From NCBI GenBank assembly GCA_013205365.1, contig JABMNC010000040.1, forward strand, positions 1 to 30,891: a DNA stretch of 30,891 nucleotides, given 5' to 3'. How positions within the stretch are numbered: position 1 is the stretch's first letter; every line of letters begins with the position of its first letter. Both the position numbers and the translations under genes were made by a program. This document shows, one piece after another, positions 7,389 through 13,815 of the stretch. Source of the DNA: Cryomorphaceae bacterium. Its GTDB lineage: Bacteria > Bacteroidota > Bacteroidia > Flavobacteriales > Schleiferiaceae. The notes beneath the pieces were generated by a model. It saw only the letters and a program-made list of their open reading frames with translations, was not told the origin of the DNA and searched no databases.

Positions 7389-7866
7389 ATTTTTTGTGGA
7401 AGGTCCGAAAGGAAAAGGCGTAGGCGTGGCGCTCGTCTGCCGGATGATCCTGCCGTTCGGTTTGAATGAATCGGTCGCGGTACTCCGGGAACCAAGTGTC
7501 GCCGCCCTCGAGGGTGGCATGCACCTCGGTAGCATAGAGCACGTCGATTAGGGGAAGGGCCAGGCGGTAGATTTCTCCTCCCCCCACGATGAATCCGTCG
7601 GATCCTTGCAGTGCGGCTAGGGCTGAGTCCAGGGTGGCAAAAACTTCAACTCCTTCGACGGACCAGTTGGCTTGGCGCGACACGACCATGTTTCTGCGGC
7701 CTGGAAGAGGTCTCCCCAAAGAATCAAAGGTCTTGCGCCCCATAATGATGGGGAAGCCACGGGTGCGTTCCTTGAAGTACTTAAGGTCGTCGGGAAGATG
7801 CCATAAAAGGTTATTGCCGCCCCCGATAAGGAGGTTTTGGTCGTGGGCAACAATAGCGTAAAGCAT
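7387..7866 (-). CDS. folA: Dihydrofolate reductase
   Basis: A 159-residue protein of normal DHFR length. Conserved features include Trp22 and Pro25 in LWHLPDDL with the catalytic acidic residue Asp27, the NADPH-binding MGRKTFDSLGRPLPGR loop (about 42-57) and the GGGEIY motif (about 94-99). It reduces dihydrofolate to tetrahydrofolate with NADPH, regenerating the cofactor oxidised by thymidylate synthase. It lies 13 nt downstream of thyA on the same strand, so the two enzymes of the dTMP cycle are very likely co-transcribed. Start is ATG 7866. Confidence 0.96.
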   Translation of the reverse strand: MLYAIVAHDQNLLIGGGNNLLWHLPDDLKYFKERTRGFPIIMGRKTFDSLGRPLPGRRNMVVSRQANWSVEGVEVFATLDSALAALQGSDGFIVGGGEIYRLALPLIDVLYATEVHATLEGGDTWFPEYRDRFIQTERQDHPADERHAYAFSFRTFHKK

Positions 7867-7879
7867 TCGGAGGTTCGAG

Positions 7880-8758
7880 TTAAACGGCTACGGGCGCAGG
7901 AATGTGCGGGTGCGGATCGTAGTCCAGGAGGGTGACGTCTTCGTAGCGAAAGTCAAACAGGCTTTTGACGCTGGGATTAAGGCTGAGCGTGGGCAGGGGG
8001 AGAAGGTCGCGGCTTAGCTGAAGGCGAACTTGGTCGGTATGATTGGAATAAATATGGGCATCGCCAAGGCTGTGGATGAAGTCGCCGACTTTAAGACCGA
8101 GGTCTTGCGCCATCATGTGCAGCAGCAGGGCATAGGAGGCAATGTTGAACGGAACCCCCAAGAAAATGTCGGCGGAACGCTGGTAGAGCTGGCAGGAAAG
8201 CTTGCCGTCGGCCACGTAGAACTGAAAGAAGGCATGGCAGGGAGGGAGCGCCATTTGGTCAATGTAGCCGGGGTTCCAGGCCGAAACGATGTGCCGGCGC
8301 CCATCGGGGTTGCTGCGGATGCCTTCGAGCACGTCGCGGAGCTGGTCCACCGGGCCGTTCGGGCCGGGCCAAAAGCGCCACTGAAAGCCATAAACGGGGC
8401 CTAAATCACCCCACTTGGCGGCAAAATCGGCGTCCGCAGCGATGCGCGCGGCGAACTCCTTCATGTCGATTCCGTCGTAGTCAGCCGATTTCGAATAGGT
8501 GGCAAAGGGCCAGTCGTCCCAAATTCGCACTCCGTTTTGGCAGAGGTAGCGTATGTTGGTATCGCCCGAAATGAACCAAATGAGCTCGTGAAGAATGCTT
8601 TTGAGGTGCAACTTCTTGGTTGTAATCATTGGGAATCCTTCGGCCAAGTCAAAGCGCATTTGGTGGCCAAAAACACTACGGGTTCCGGTCCCAGTTCGGT
8701 CGGATTTATCGCTGCCTTCGCGGAGTACCCGCTCCATGAGTTCGTGGTATTGACGCAT
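7880..8758 (-). CDS. thyA: Thymidylate synthase
   Basis: A 292-residue ThyA-type enzyme that methylates dUMP to dTMP using methylene-tetrahydrofolate. The nucleophilic cysteine is Cys174 in LPPCHAFFQFYV; the N-terminal phosphate-binding DRTGTGTRS, the QRSADIFLGVPFNIASYALL segment and HIYSNH are all present. At 292 residues it has an insertion relative to E. coli ThyA (264), located before GDLGPVYGFQWR, as in many other ThyA proteins. It is paired with folA downstream and follows the nucleoside transporter gene. A GTTACT-type repeat lies between its start and the stop of the transporter gene. Confidence 0.97.
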   Translation of the reverse strand: MRQYHELMERVLREGSDKSDRTGTGTRSVFGHQMRFDLAEGFPMITTKKLHLKSILHELIWFISGDTNIRYLCQNGVRIWDDWPFATYSKSADYDGIDMKEFAARIAADADFAAKWGDLGPVYGFQWRFWPGPNGPVDQLRDVLEGIRSNPDGRRHIVSAWNPGYIDQMALPPCHAFFQFYVADGKLSCQLYQRSADIFLGVPFNIASYALLLHMMAQDLGLKVGDFIHSLGDAHIYSNHTDQVRLQLSRDLLPLPTLSLNPSVKSLFDFRYEDVTLLDYDPHPHIPAPVAV

Positions 8759-8769
8759 GGCTTAAAGGT

Positions 8770-8802
8770 AGTAACTGGCTACTAGTTACTAGCAACTGGC
8801 TA
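8770..8802. repeat. GTTACT-family inverted repeat (element B)
   Basis: AGTAACT (8770-8776) pairs with AGTTACT (8784-8790), and further CTAG-type units run into the nupC-like gene, so its stop codon (8802-8800) is part of the element. The CTAGTTACT core is shared with element C at 13733-13741. Confidence 0.55.
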
Positions 8803-10086
8803 GAGGAGGAAGGCGACCAAAGTCGCCGTGGTCAGCGAGGCCGCGGTTCCGCCCAAAATGGCTTTGAAGCCCAGCTCAGAGAGGTCTTTGCGCCGGTCGG
8901 GCGCTAGGGTGCCTATGCCGCCGATTTGGATTCCGATGGAGGCGAAGTTGGCAAATCCACAAAGTATGTAAACCGCAAGGGTTTGGGCGCGCTCGCTGAC
9001 AAGGGTTCCGCCGTCAATCATTTGACCCATGGTTACGTAGGCGTAGAATTCGTTGAGCACGGTTTTTTCACCCAGGAGCTGCCCCACCAGTGGAGCCTCG
9101 GCCCAGGGTACGCCCAAGAGCCAGGTGAAGGGGCCCAGGAGCATGCCAAAGATGGCCTGCAGGTTGAGTTCGGAGTAGCGACCGCCCGACCAGGTAGCCA
9201 CGAGGTCGTTGAGGCCGGTCCAGGTGCCGAGTCCGTCCGATAAAAGGCCGTTGAACAGCGCGATTAGGGCGGTAAAAACCAGAAGCATAACCCCCACGTT
9301 TACCGACATTTTTAGGCCGTCGGTGGTGCCGTTGGCGATGGCTTCGAGCCAATTGCCCTTGCGTTCCACCTTAATGCTGGCGATGTCTACTACGGGTTCG
9401 GTCTGGGGGACCAGGATTTTGGCGATCCAGAGCGAGGCGGGCGCATTCATTACCGATGCGGTGAGCAAGTGGCGCGCAAAGAAGGCTTGGCGCTCGGGGT
9501 CGGTTCCGCCCAAATAACCGATGTATGCGGCCAGTACGGCGCCCGCGATGGTGGCCATGCCCCCAACCATCAGGGCCATGAGTTCCGAACGGGTCATGCT
9601 GGAGATGTAGGGTTTTATTAGCAAGGGAGCCTCCGTTTGGCCCACGAAGACGTTGGCGGCGGCAGCAAGGGTTTCTGCACCCGAGAGCTTGAGGCTGCGC
9701 TTCATGATCCAGGCAAATCCCCCTACGATGCGCTGCAGGATTCCGAAATGAAAGAGCAGCGAGGTGATGGCGCTAAAGAAGATGATGGTTGGGAGTACCT
9801 GAAAAGCAAAGAGGTAGCCAAAGGTGTCGACGCGACCCACCAGGTCGCCAAAGAGAAAGAGGCTGCCCTCGCGGGTGAAACCAAGCAAGGCTACAAAGCC
9901 TCGCCCCACGGAGTCAAATACGGATGAAACCCAAGACAGGTGAAGGATGGCCACCGCAAGGGCGAGCTGCAGCAGGATGCCTTTGCCGACTAATACCCAG
10001 TCTATGGCTCGGCGGTTGGAACTCGCGAGGGTGAGAATGCCGATAACAAGGCTAAGTCCTGCCAGGACGCGTAGGTAGTAATCCAA
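8800..10086 (-). CDS. NupC-type concentrative nucleoside transporter
   Basis: A 428-residue, strongly hydrophobic protein with about ten membrane segments. The CNT family signatures are visible: GQTEAPLLIKPY (about 149-160) in the nucleoside-binding region, GVMLLVF, and CGFANFASIGIQIGG in the C-terminal part. It imports nucleosides across the inner membrane using an ion gradient; whether H+ or Na+ cannot be decided here. The only usable start is TTG at 10086, because in-frame codons upstream reach a stop within about 20 nt and the first membrane segment starts immediately. It lies between a bifunctional nuclease gene and thyA, fitting nucleoside salvage. The stop codon lies within repeat element B. 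Confidence 0.93.
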   Translation of the reverse strand: MDYYLRVLAGLSLVIGILTLASSNRRAIDWVLVGKGILLQLALAVAILHLSWVSSVFDSVGRGFVALLGFTREGSLFLFGDLVGRVDTFGYLFAFQVLPTIIFFSAITSLLFHFGILQRIVGGFAWIMKRSLKLSGAETLAAAANVFVGQTEAPLLIKPYISSMTRSELMALMVGGMATIAGAVLAAYIGYLGGTDPERQAFFARHLLTASVMNAPASLWIAKILVPQTEPVVDIASIKVERKGNWLEAIANGTTDGLKMSVNVGVMLLVFTALIALFNGLLSDGLGTWTGLNDLVATWSGGRYSELNLQAIFGMLLGPFTWLLGVPWAEAPLVGQLLGEKTVLNEFYAYVTMGQMIDGGTLVSERAQTLAVYILCGFANFASIGIQIGGIGTLAPDRRKDLSELGFKAILGGTAASLTTATLVAFLL

Positions 10087-10135
10087 GGTAAAGCCGGGAT
10101 TTAGGGGTTAAGTGGCCGCCAAGTTAGCGTAAAAC

Positions 10136-10747
10136 CTAGCCCCGTTGGCTCAGTTCGTCGCGGATTCGCGCCGCCATCTCGTAGTCCTCGTTGCTCAGGG
10201 CATGCTCCTGCATGGCCTCGAGTTCTTCGCGGCTTGCGCGGGCAAGGGCGGGGTCGTCGGATTGGGAGGCGGTTTTTGATTCGCCGGCGGCCGCCGACTT
10301 CGAGCGCGGAGCCTTCGGCATTTTCGGTTGGGATCCCTGTTCTCCCTCGATTCCGGCCTGAACCATGACCTCCTCGGTGGCAAAAATGGGGCAATCGAGC
10401 CTCACGGCCAAGGCCACGGCATCCGAGGGACGGGCATCCATGACCTTGCCGCCCTCAAAGTGCAGCTGGGCATAAAATACTCCGTCAATAAGGGCGTGTA
10501 CGACTACCCGCTCGAGCGTGACTCCATGAGCGATAAGCGATTGGGCAAAAAGATCGTGGGTCATGGGTCGCGGCGGCGCAGACATTTTGTCGAGCGCGAT
10601 GGCAATGGCCTGGGCTTCAAAAGCCCCAATGACAATGGGAAGGCGGCGCTTGTCGACTTCGGACTCGAGCAGCAAGGCATAGGCCCCTGTGGGGCGCTCG
10701 CTGTAGGTTAGTCCCTTGACAGTTAGGGTAATAAGCGCTCCTGACAC
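10136..10747 (-). CDS. Bifunctional nuclease domain protein with C-terminal UVR motif
   Basis: 203 residues. Residues 1-135 match the bifunctional nuclease (DUF151/BFN) domain, seen in GAYALLLES, LPIVIGAFEAQAIAIAL, and DARPSDAVALAVRLDCPIF. A Lys/Ala/Pro-rich linker follows (about 140-165), and the end (about 168-200) resembles a UvrB/UvrC motif (EELEAMQEHALSNEDYEMAARIRDEL inspected in parts). The combination of BFN and UVR is common in Bacteroidota. Plant BFN proteins have RNase and DNase activity; in bacteria the role is not settled. The start is GTG 10747, four nt after the etfA stop, so co-transcription with etfA is very likely. Confidence 0.88.
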   Translation of the reverse strand: MSGALITLTVKGLTYSERPTGAYALLLESEVDKRRLPIVIGAFEAQAIAIALDKMSAPPRPMTHDLFAQSLIAHGVTLERVVVHALIDGVFYAQLHFEGGKVMDARPSDAVALAVRLDCPIFATEEVMVQAGIEGEQGSQPKMPKAPRSKSAAAGESKTASQSDDPALARASREELEAMQEHALSNEDYEMAARIRDELSQRG

Positions 10748-10751
10748 AGTC

Positions 10752-11702
10752 TTAGTTGAGGTATTTTTTGATTGCGGCAGTCAAGCGCGGAACCACGTCA
10801 AAGGCATCGCCTACGATTCCGTAGTCTGCGGCTTTAAAGAAGGGGGCCTCGGGATCGCTGTTGATTACGACAATGGTTTTGGAGCTGCTCACCCCTGCGA
10901 GGTGCTGAATGGCACCCGAAATTCCAATGGCGATGTAAAGCTGCGGATTTACCTGAATTCCGGTTTGGCCTACGTGTTCGCGGTGGGGTCGCCATCCTAT
11001 GTCGCTGACGGGTTTAGAGCAGGCGGTTGCTGCGCCCAAGGTTTTGGCGAGTTCTTCGATCATGCCCCAATTTTCTGGGGCTTTCATTCCCCGGCCGGCA
11101 GAAACTACTCGGTCGGCTTCGGGCAGTGCGATGCTGCCGCTGGCAAGCTGCTGCTCCAGCACGGTGGCTCGCGCGGTCTCGCTGGAGCTGCGGTCTTCAA
11201 AAGCAGCGTCGCTGTCGCTGTAGTCTTTTAATCCTATTGCGTTGGGGATAAGGCCAATAACGCTGCGCGGAAGGCGGCTTTCGCAGGTTTCAATTCCCTT
11301 AGACGAGAAGGCGCCGCGAACCACCCGCAGGGGGCTGTAGGACAGGGGCAGGGCCGTTACGTTGCTTATGGCGCTTGCCTCGGCGCGAACGCTTAGGGCA
11401 CCCATTAGGGCTCGTCCGTTGGCGGTTCCGCTTACCACGATGAGGCTGGAGTTGAGTTCTTGGGCGACTCCGGCGAGCAGAGCCGCATACTGGGCGGTTT
11501 CAAATTGCTCGGGGCCGTGGAGGTGCAGTACTTTGTGCACTCCGTGGGCGCCAAGGGATTCTACTGGAGCCGACGCGGGCCCAATAACCACGGCAAGGGC
11601 TTGGGTTCCTTGGGCCTTGGCACAGGCCGAGGCGTACTGAACGGCTTCAAAGGTGGACTTTTTAAACTGCCCGGACCAGGTTTCTGCGAATACTACTACC
11701 AT
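10752..11702 (-). CDS. etfA: Electron transfer flavoprotein alpha subunit
   Basis: 316 residues. The C-terminal FAD-binding domain (about 195-316) has the signature RGMKAPENW, then CSKPVSDIGW, GQTGIQVNPQLYIAIGISGAIQHLAG and INSDPEAPFF, as in other EtfA proteins. With EtfB it forms a heterodimer carrying FAD, moving electrons from acyl-CoA and related dehydrogenases towards the quinone pool. The partner etfB lies upstream on the same strand but, unusually, 198 bases away through an A-rich (minus-strand) gap, while the BFN gene follows after 4 nt. The start ATG 11702 is preceded on the minus strand by a long A-run, a context that favours initiation in Bacteroidota lacking Shine-Dalgarno sites. 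Confidence 0.96.
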   Translation of the reverse strand: MVVVFAETWSGQFKKSTFEAVQYASACAKAQGTQALAVVIGPASAPVESLGAHGVHKVLHLHGPEQFETAQYAALLAGVAQELNSSLIVVSGTANGRALMGALSVRAEASAISNVTALPLSYSPLRVVRGAFSSKGIETCESRLPRSVIGLIPNAIGLKDYSDSDAAFEDRSSSETARATVLEQQLASGSIALPEADRVVSAGRGMKAPENWGMIEELAKTLGAATACSKPVSDIGWRPHREHVGQTGIQVNPQLYIAIGISGAIQHLAGVSSSKTIVVINSDPEAPFFKAADYGIVGDAFDVVPRLTAAIKKYLN

Positions 11703-11900
11703 TTCTAATTTTTTTTTGCTTTTTTGCTATTTGGCTTGCTTTACTGCGTTTTTTGAACTGCTCTACTCTCTCGGACTGGGTTTTGACTTGGCTTGCAAAG
11801 GGTTTTTCTCACTACTAAAGTTCAACGAGTCGAGGGGCTTTTTGTTTAGGTGATGCGGCTTAGATGACTTTGGATTTTTTTGATAAAAACGAGGATCTTC
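11703..11900 (-). other. A-rich spacer between etfB and etfA
   Basis: No gene seen. Read on the minus strand, it holds a 12-nt copy of the end of etfB (11873-11862 repeating 11914-11903), then a purine-rich stretch with several A-runs, the last with nine A just before the etfA ATG. No TAnnTTTG box or convincing terminator was found, so transcription probably reads through from etfB. Confidence 0.5.
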
Positions 11901-11914
11901 TCAGATGACTTTGG
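11862..11914. repeat. 12-nt direct repeat at the etfB 3' end
   Basis: AGATGACTTTGG at 11862-11873 and again at 11903-11914, with 29 nt between. The right copy encodes the last residues of EtfB and its stop region; the left copy lies just outside the gene and would read similarly (ending in Lys-Val-Ile and a stop), as if the gene tail had been duplicated. Confidence 0.55.
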
Positions 11915-12647
11915 CTTCTTCGTGAAGTTTTTGAACCAGGGTGTCGAGGTCTTGGGCGTCGATCATTTGCACGGCGGACTTGCCGGCTGGCTTGGTGAAC
12001 GATACCGCTGCGGACCCGGGGTTTGCCCCCTGGGGAGCGGTAACTACCAAGGGCTTGGTGCGTGCCGACATGATGCCGCGCATGTTGGGGATTCTCAGTT
12101 CGGATTCTTCGACAAGGCCTTTTTTGGCGCCCAGCACGGCAGGCAGTGCGAGGTCAAGGATTTCTTTGCCTCCGTCGATCTCGCGGGTGGCTTTGGCGCG
12201 ACCGCCTGCTGGGTCAAAGCCGATGCAGGGGCTGACGACGGGCCATCCTAGGATTTCGGCCAGGGCGGCGGGAACGATTCCGCCGTTGTAGTCTATGGAT
12301 TCTTGACCGCAGACGATGAGGTCGTAGGCTCCCGCAAGGGCAACGGCGGATAGTTCACGCGCTACTTGAATGGGGTCCAATGCAAGGGCGTCGACGCGGA
12401 CCGCGTCGTGCGCGCCGATGGCGAGCGCCTTGCGGAGCGTGGGCTCGACCGAGGCGTCGCCTACGGTCACGGCCGTGACCGTTCCGCCCAACTGCTCATT
12501 GAGCTGAAGAGCGCGGGTAAGGCCAAACTCATCGTAGGGATTAATCACAAACTGCACCCCATTGGCATCCAGCGCGCTAGCGTCTGCCGTGAACTGAATT
12601 TTAGCCGTGGTATCGGGAACGTGGCTGATGCAAACAAGAATCTTCAT
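11901..12647 (-). CDS. etfB: Electron transfer flavoprotein beta subunit
   Basis: With ATG at 12647 the product is 248 residues and begins MKILVCISHVPDTTAKI, the standard EtfB N-terminus. The open frame extends further upstream but that part overlaps promoter boxes and is not conserved. The AMP-binding and interaction region shows NPYDEFGLTRALQL (about 40-55), CGQESIDYNGGIVPAALAEILGWP (110-135, inspected in parts) and the recognition loop ending in RIPNMRGIMSARTKPL. It binds AMP structurally and docks partner dehydrogenases. It is the first gene of the run etfB-etfA-BFN-nupC-thyA-folA, all minus strand. A TAAATTTG box 41 nt before the ATG is the likely promoter, divergent from that of pdhB. 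Confidence 0.96.
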   Translation of the reverse strand: MKILVCISHVPDTTAKIQFTADASALDANGVQFVINPYDEFGLTRALQLNEQLGGTVTAVTVGDASVEPTLRKALAIGAHDAVRVDALALDPIQVARELSAVALAGAYDLIVCGQESIDYNGGIVPAALAEILGWPVVSPCIGFDPAGGRAKATREIDGGKEILDLALPAVLGAKKGLVEESELRIPNMRGIMSARTKPLVVTAPQGANPGSAAVSFTKPAGKSAVQMIDAQDLDTLVQKLHEEAKVI

Positions 12648-12688
12648 ACTTAAGTAATTCCGGGGCGGTTTGTAGCCCAATCGGTAGG

Positions 12689-12696
12689 CAAATTTA
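12689..12696 (-). promoter_or_regulatory. Putative -7 box of the etfB gene run
   Basis: Minus-strand TAAATTTG matches TAnnTTTG, 41 nt before the etfB ATG. It is back to back with the pdhB box at 12710-12717, 13 nt away. Confidence 0.5.
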
Positions 12697-12709
12697 AGGT
12701 TAGAAGCCG

Positions 12710-12717
12710 TATTTTTG
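12710..12717 (+). promoter_or_regulatory. Putative -7 box of pdhB
   Basis: TATTTTTG matches TAnnTTTG, 24 nt before the ATG at 12742. Confidence 0.5.
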
Positions 12718-12741
12718 CGGTCCTTAAACAACGATAAACGA

Positions 12742-13725
12742 ATGCGAACGATTCAATTCCGCGAGGCTATTGCCGAGGCAATGAGCGAAGAAATGCGCCG
12801 CGACGAACGCATCTTTCTGATGGGCGAAGAAGTGGCCGAATACAATGGCGCCTACAAGGCTTCTAAAGGAATGCTCGAGGAGTTTGGAGCCAAACGCGTC
12901 ATCGACACGCCCATTGCCGAACTCGGCTTTACCGGAATCGGTGTAGGAGCAGCGATGAACGGCCTTCGTCCCATCATCGAGTTCATGACCTTCAACTTCT
13001 CGATGGTGGCCATTGACCAAATCATTAATAATGCGGCCAAAATGCACCAAATGTCGGCCGGACAATTCACCATCCCCATCGTTTTTAGGGGTCCAACCGC
13101 CAGTGCCGGCCAGCTTGGAGCTACTCACTCTCAGGCATTTGAGAGCTGGTACGCCAACTGTCCGGGCCTCAAGGTGGTGGTTCCGTCCAATGTCTACGAC
13201 GCCAAAGGCCTTCTCAAGGCCGCGATTCGCGACGAGAATCCGGTTATTTTTATGGAGTCCGAGCAGATGTACGGCGACAAGGGCGAAGTGCCCGAGGGCG
13301 ATTTTGTTCTGCCCATTGGCAAGGCTGACGTGAAGCGCGCCGGTACCGACGTGACAATTGTTTCCTTTGGCAAAATTATGAAGGTAGTTTTTGCTGCGGC
13401 CGACGAACTGGCTAAGGAGGGCATCAGTTGCGAGGTTATCGACCTGCGCACAGTGCGTCCGATTGACTATGACACGGTGATTGAGTCGGTGAAAAAGACC
13501 AACCGTTTAGTATGCGTCGAAGAGGCTTGGCCCCTTGGAAGCATCAGCACCGAGATTAGCTATATGGTTCAGAAGCGCGCCTTTGACTACCTCGATGCTC
13601 CGATTATTCGCATTACCACGTCTGATACGCCGGCTGCCTATGCGCCCACTCTGATGGAGGCCTTTTTGCCCAACCCGGCCAAGGTCATCAAGGCGGTTCG
13701 CGAAGTCCTCTACGTGAACAAGTAG
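12742..13725 (+). CDS. pdhB: Pyruvate dehydrogenase complex E1 component, beta subunit
   Basis: 327 residues starting MRTIQFREAIAEAM, the conserved family start; the open frame runs 27 nt further upstream but that overlaps the promoter. The transketolase-like pyrimidine domain (1-180) includes Glu60 in DTPIAELGF, the glutamate that activates thiamine diphosphate, and FRGPTASAGQLGATHSQ. The C-terminal domain (about 195-320) carries DLRTVRPID and the EEAWPLGSI segment. With E1 alpha it decarboxylates pyruvate and acetylates lipoyl groups of E2. The E1 alpha and E2 genes are not in this window, which is common in Bacteroidota, where pdhB often stands alone. A branched-chain 2-oxoacid E1 beta is a less likely alternative. 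Its stop codon lies inside repeat element C. Confidence 0.92.
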   Translation: MRTIQFREAIAEAMSEEMRRDERIFLMGEEVAEYNGAYKASKGMLEEFGAKRVIDTPIAELGFTGIGVGAAMNGLRPIIEFMTFNFSMVAIDQIINNAAKMHQMSAGQFTIPIVFRGPTASAGQLGATHSQAFESWYANCPGLKVVVPSNVYDAKGLLKAAIRDENPVIFMESEQMYGDKGEVPEGDFVLPIGKADVKRAGTDVTIVSFGKIMKVVFAAADELAKEGISCEVIDLRTVRPIDYDTVIESVKKTNRLVCVEEAWPLGSISTEISYMVQKRAFDYLDAPIIRITTSDTPAAYAPTLMEAFLPNPAKVIKAVREVLYVNK

Positions 13726-13741
13726 CTAGCAACTAGTTACT
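13721..13741. repeat. GTTACT-family hairpin overlapping the pdhB stop (element C)
   Basis: AGTAGCTAG (13721-13729) pairs with CTAGTTACT (13733-13741) over a three-base CAA loop, nine pairs with one G-T. The TAG stop (13723-13725) lies in the left arm. A short poly-pyrimidine stretch follows but no true T-run, so it is not a standard terminator. It is related to elements A and B. Confidence 0.6.
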
Positions 13742-13751
13742 CGTTTCTCAT

Positions 13752-13759
13752 TATCTTCG
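13752..13759 (+). promoter_or_regulatory. Putative -7 box of hppA
   Basis: TATCTTCG, a one-base variant of TAnnTTTG that also occurs before rplM (24480). The leader to the hppA ATG is 56 nt. A weak call. Confidence 0.35.
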
Positions 13760-13815
13760 CGCCCCTTTATTAGCAGTTATAACAACCAATTCACCTTAGT
13801 CAACTAAGCTTTTTT

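Noticed and set aside
12648..12741. Longer frames at the starts of etfB and pdhB overlapping each other
   Set aside because: Both extensions cross the divergent promoter boxes and lack family similarity.
13795..13815. CTTAG-TCAA-CTAAG hairpin followed by CTTTTTT right before hppA
   Set aside because: The stem is only five A/T-rich pairs and it ends directly at the start codon; as a terminator or riboswitch it is too weak to report.
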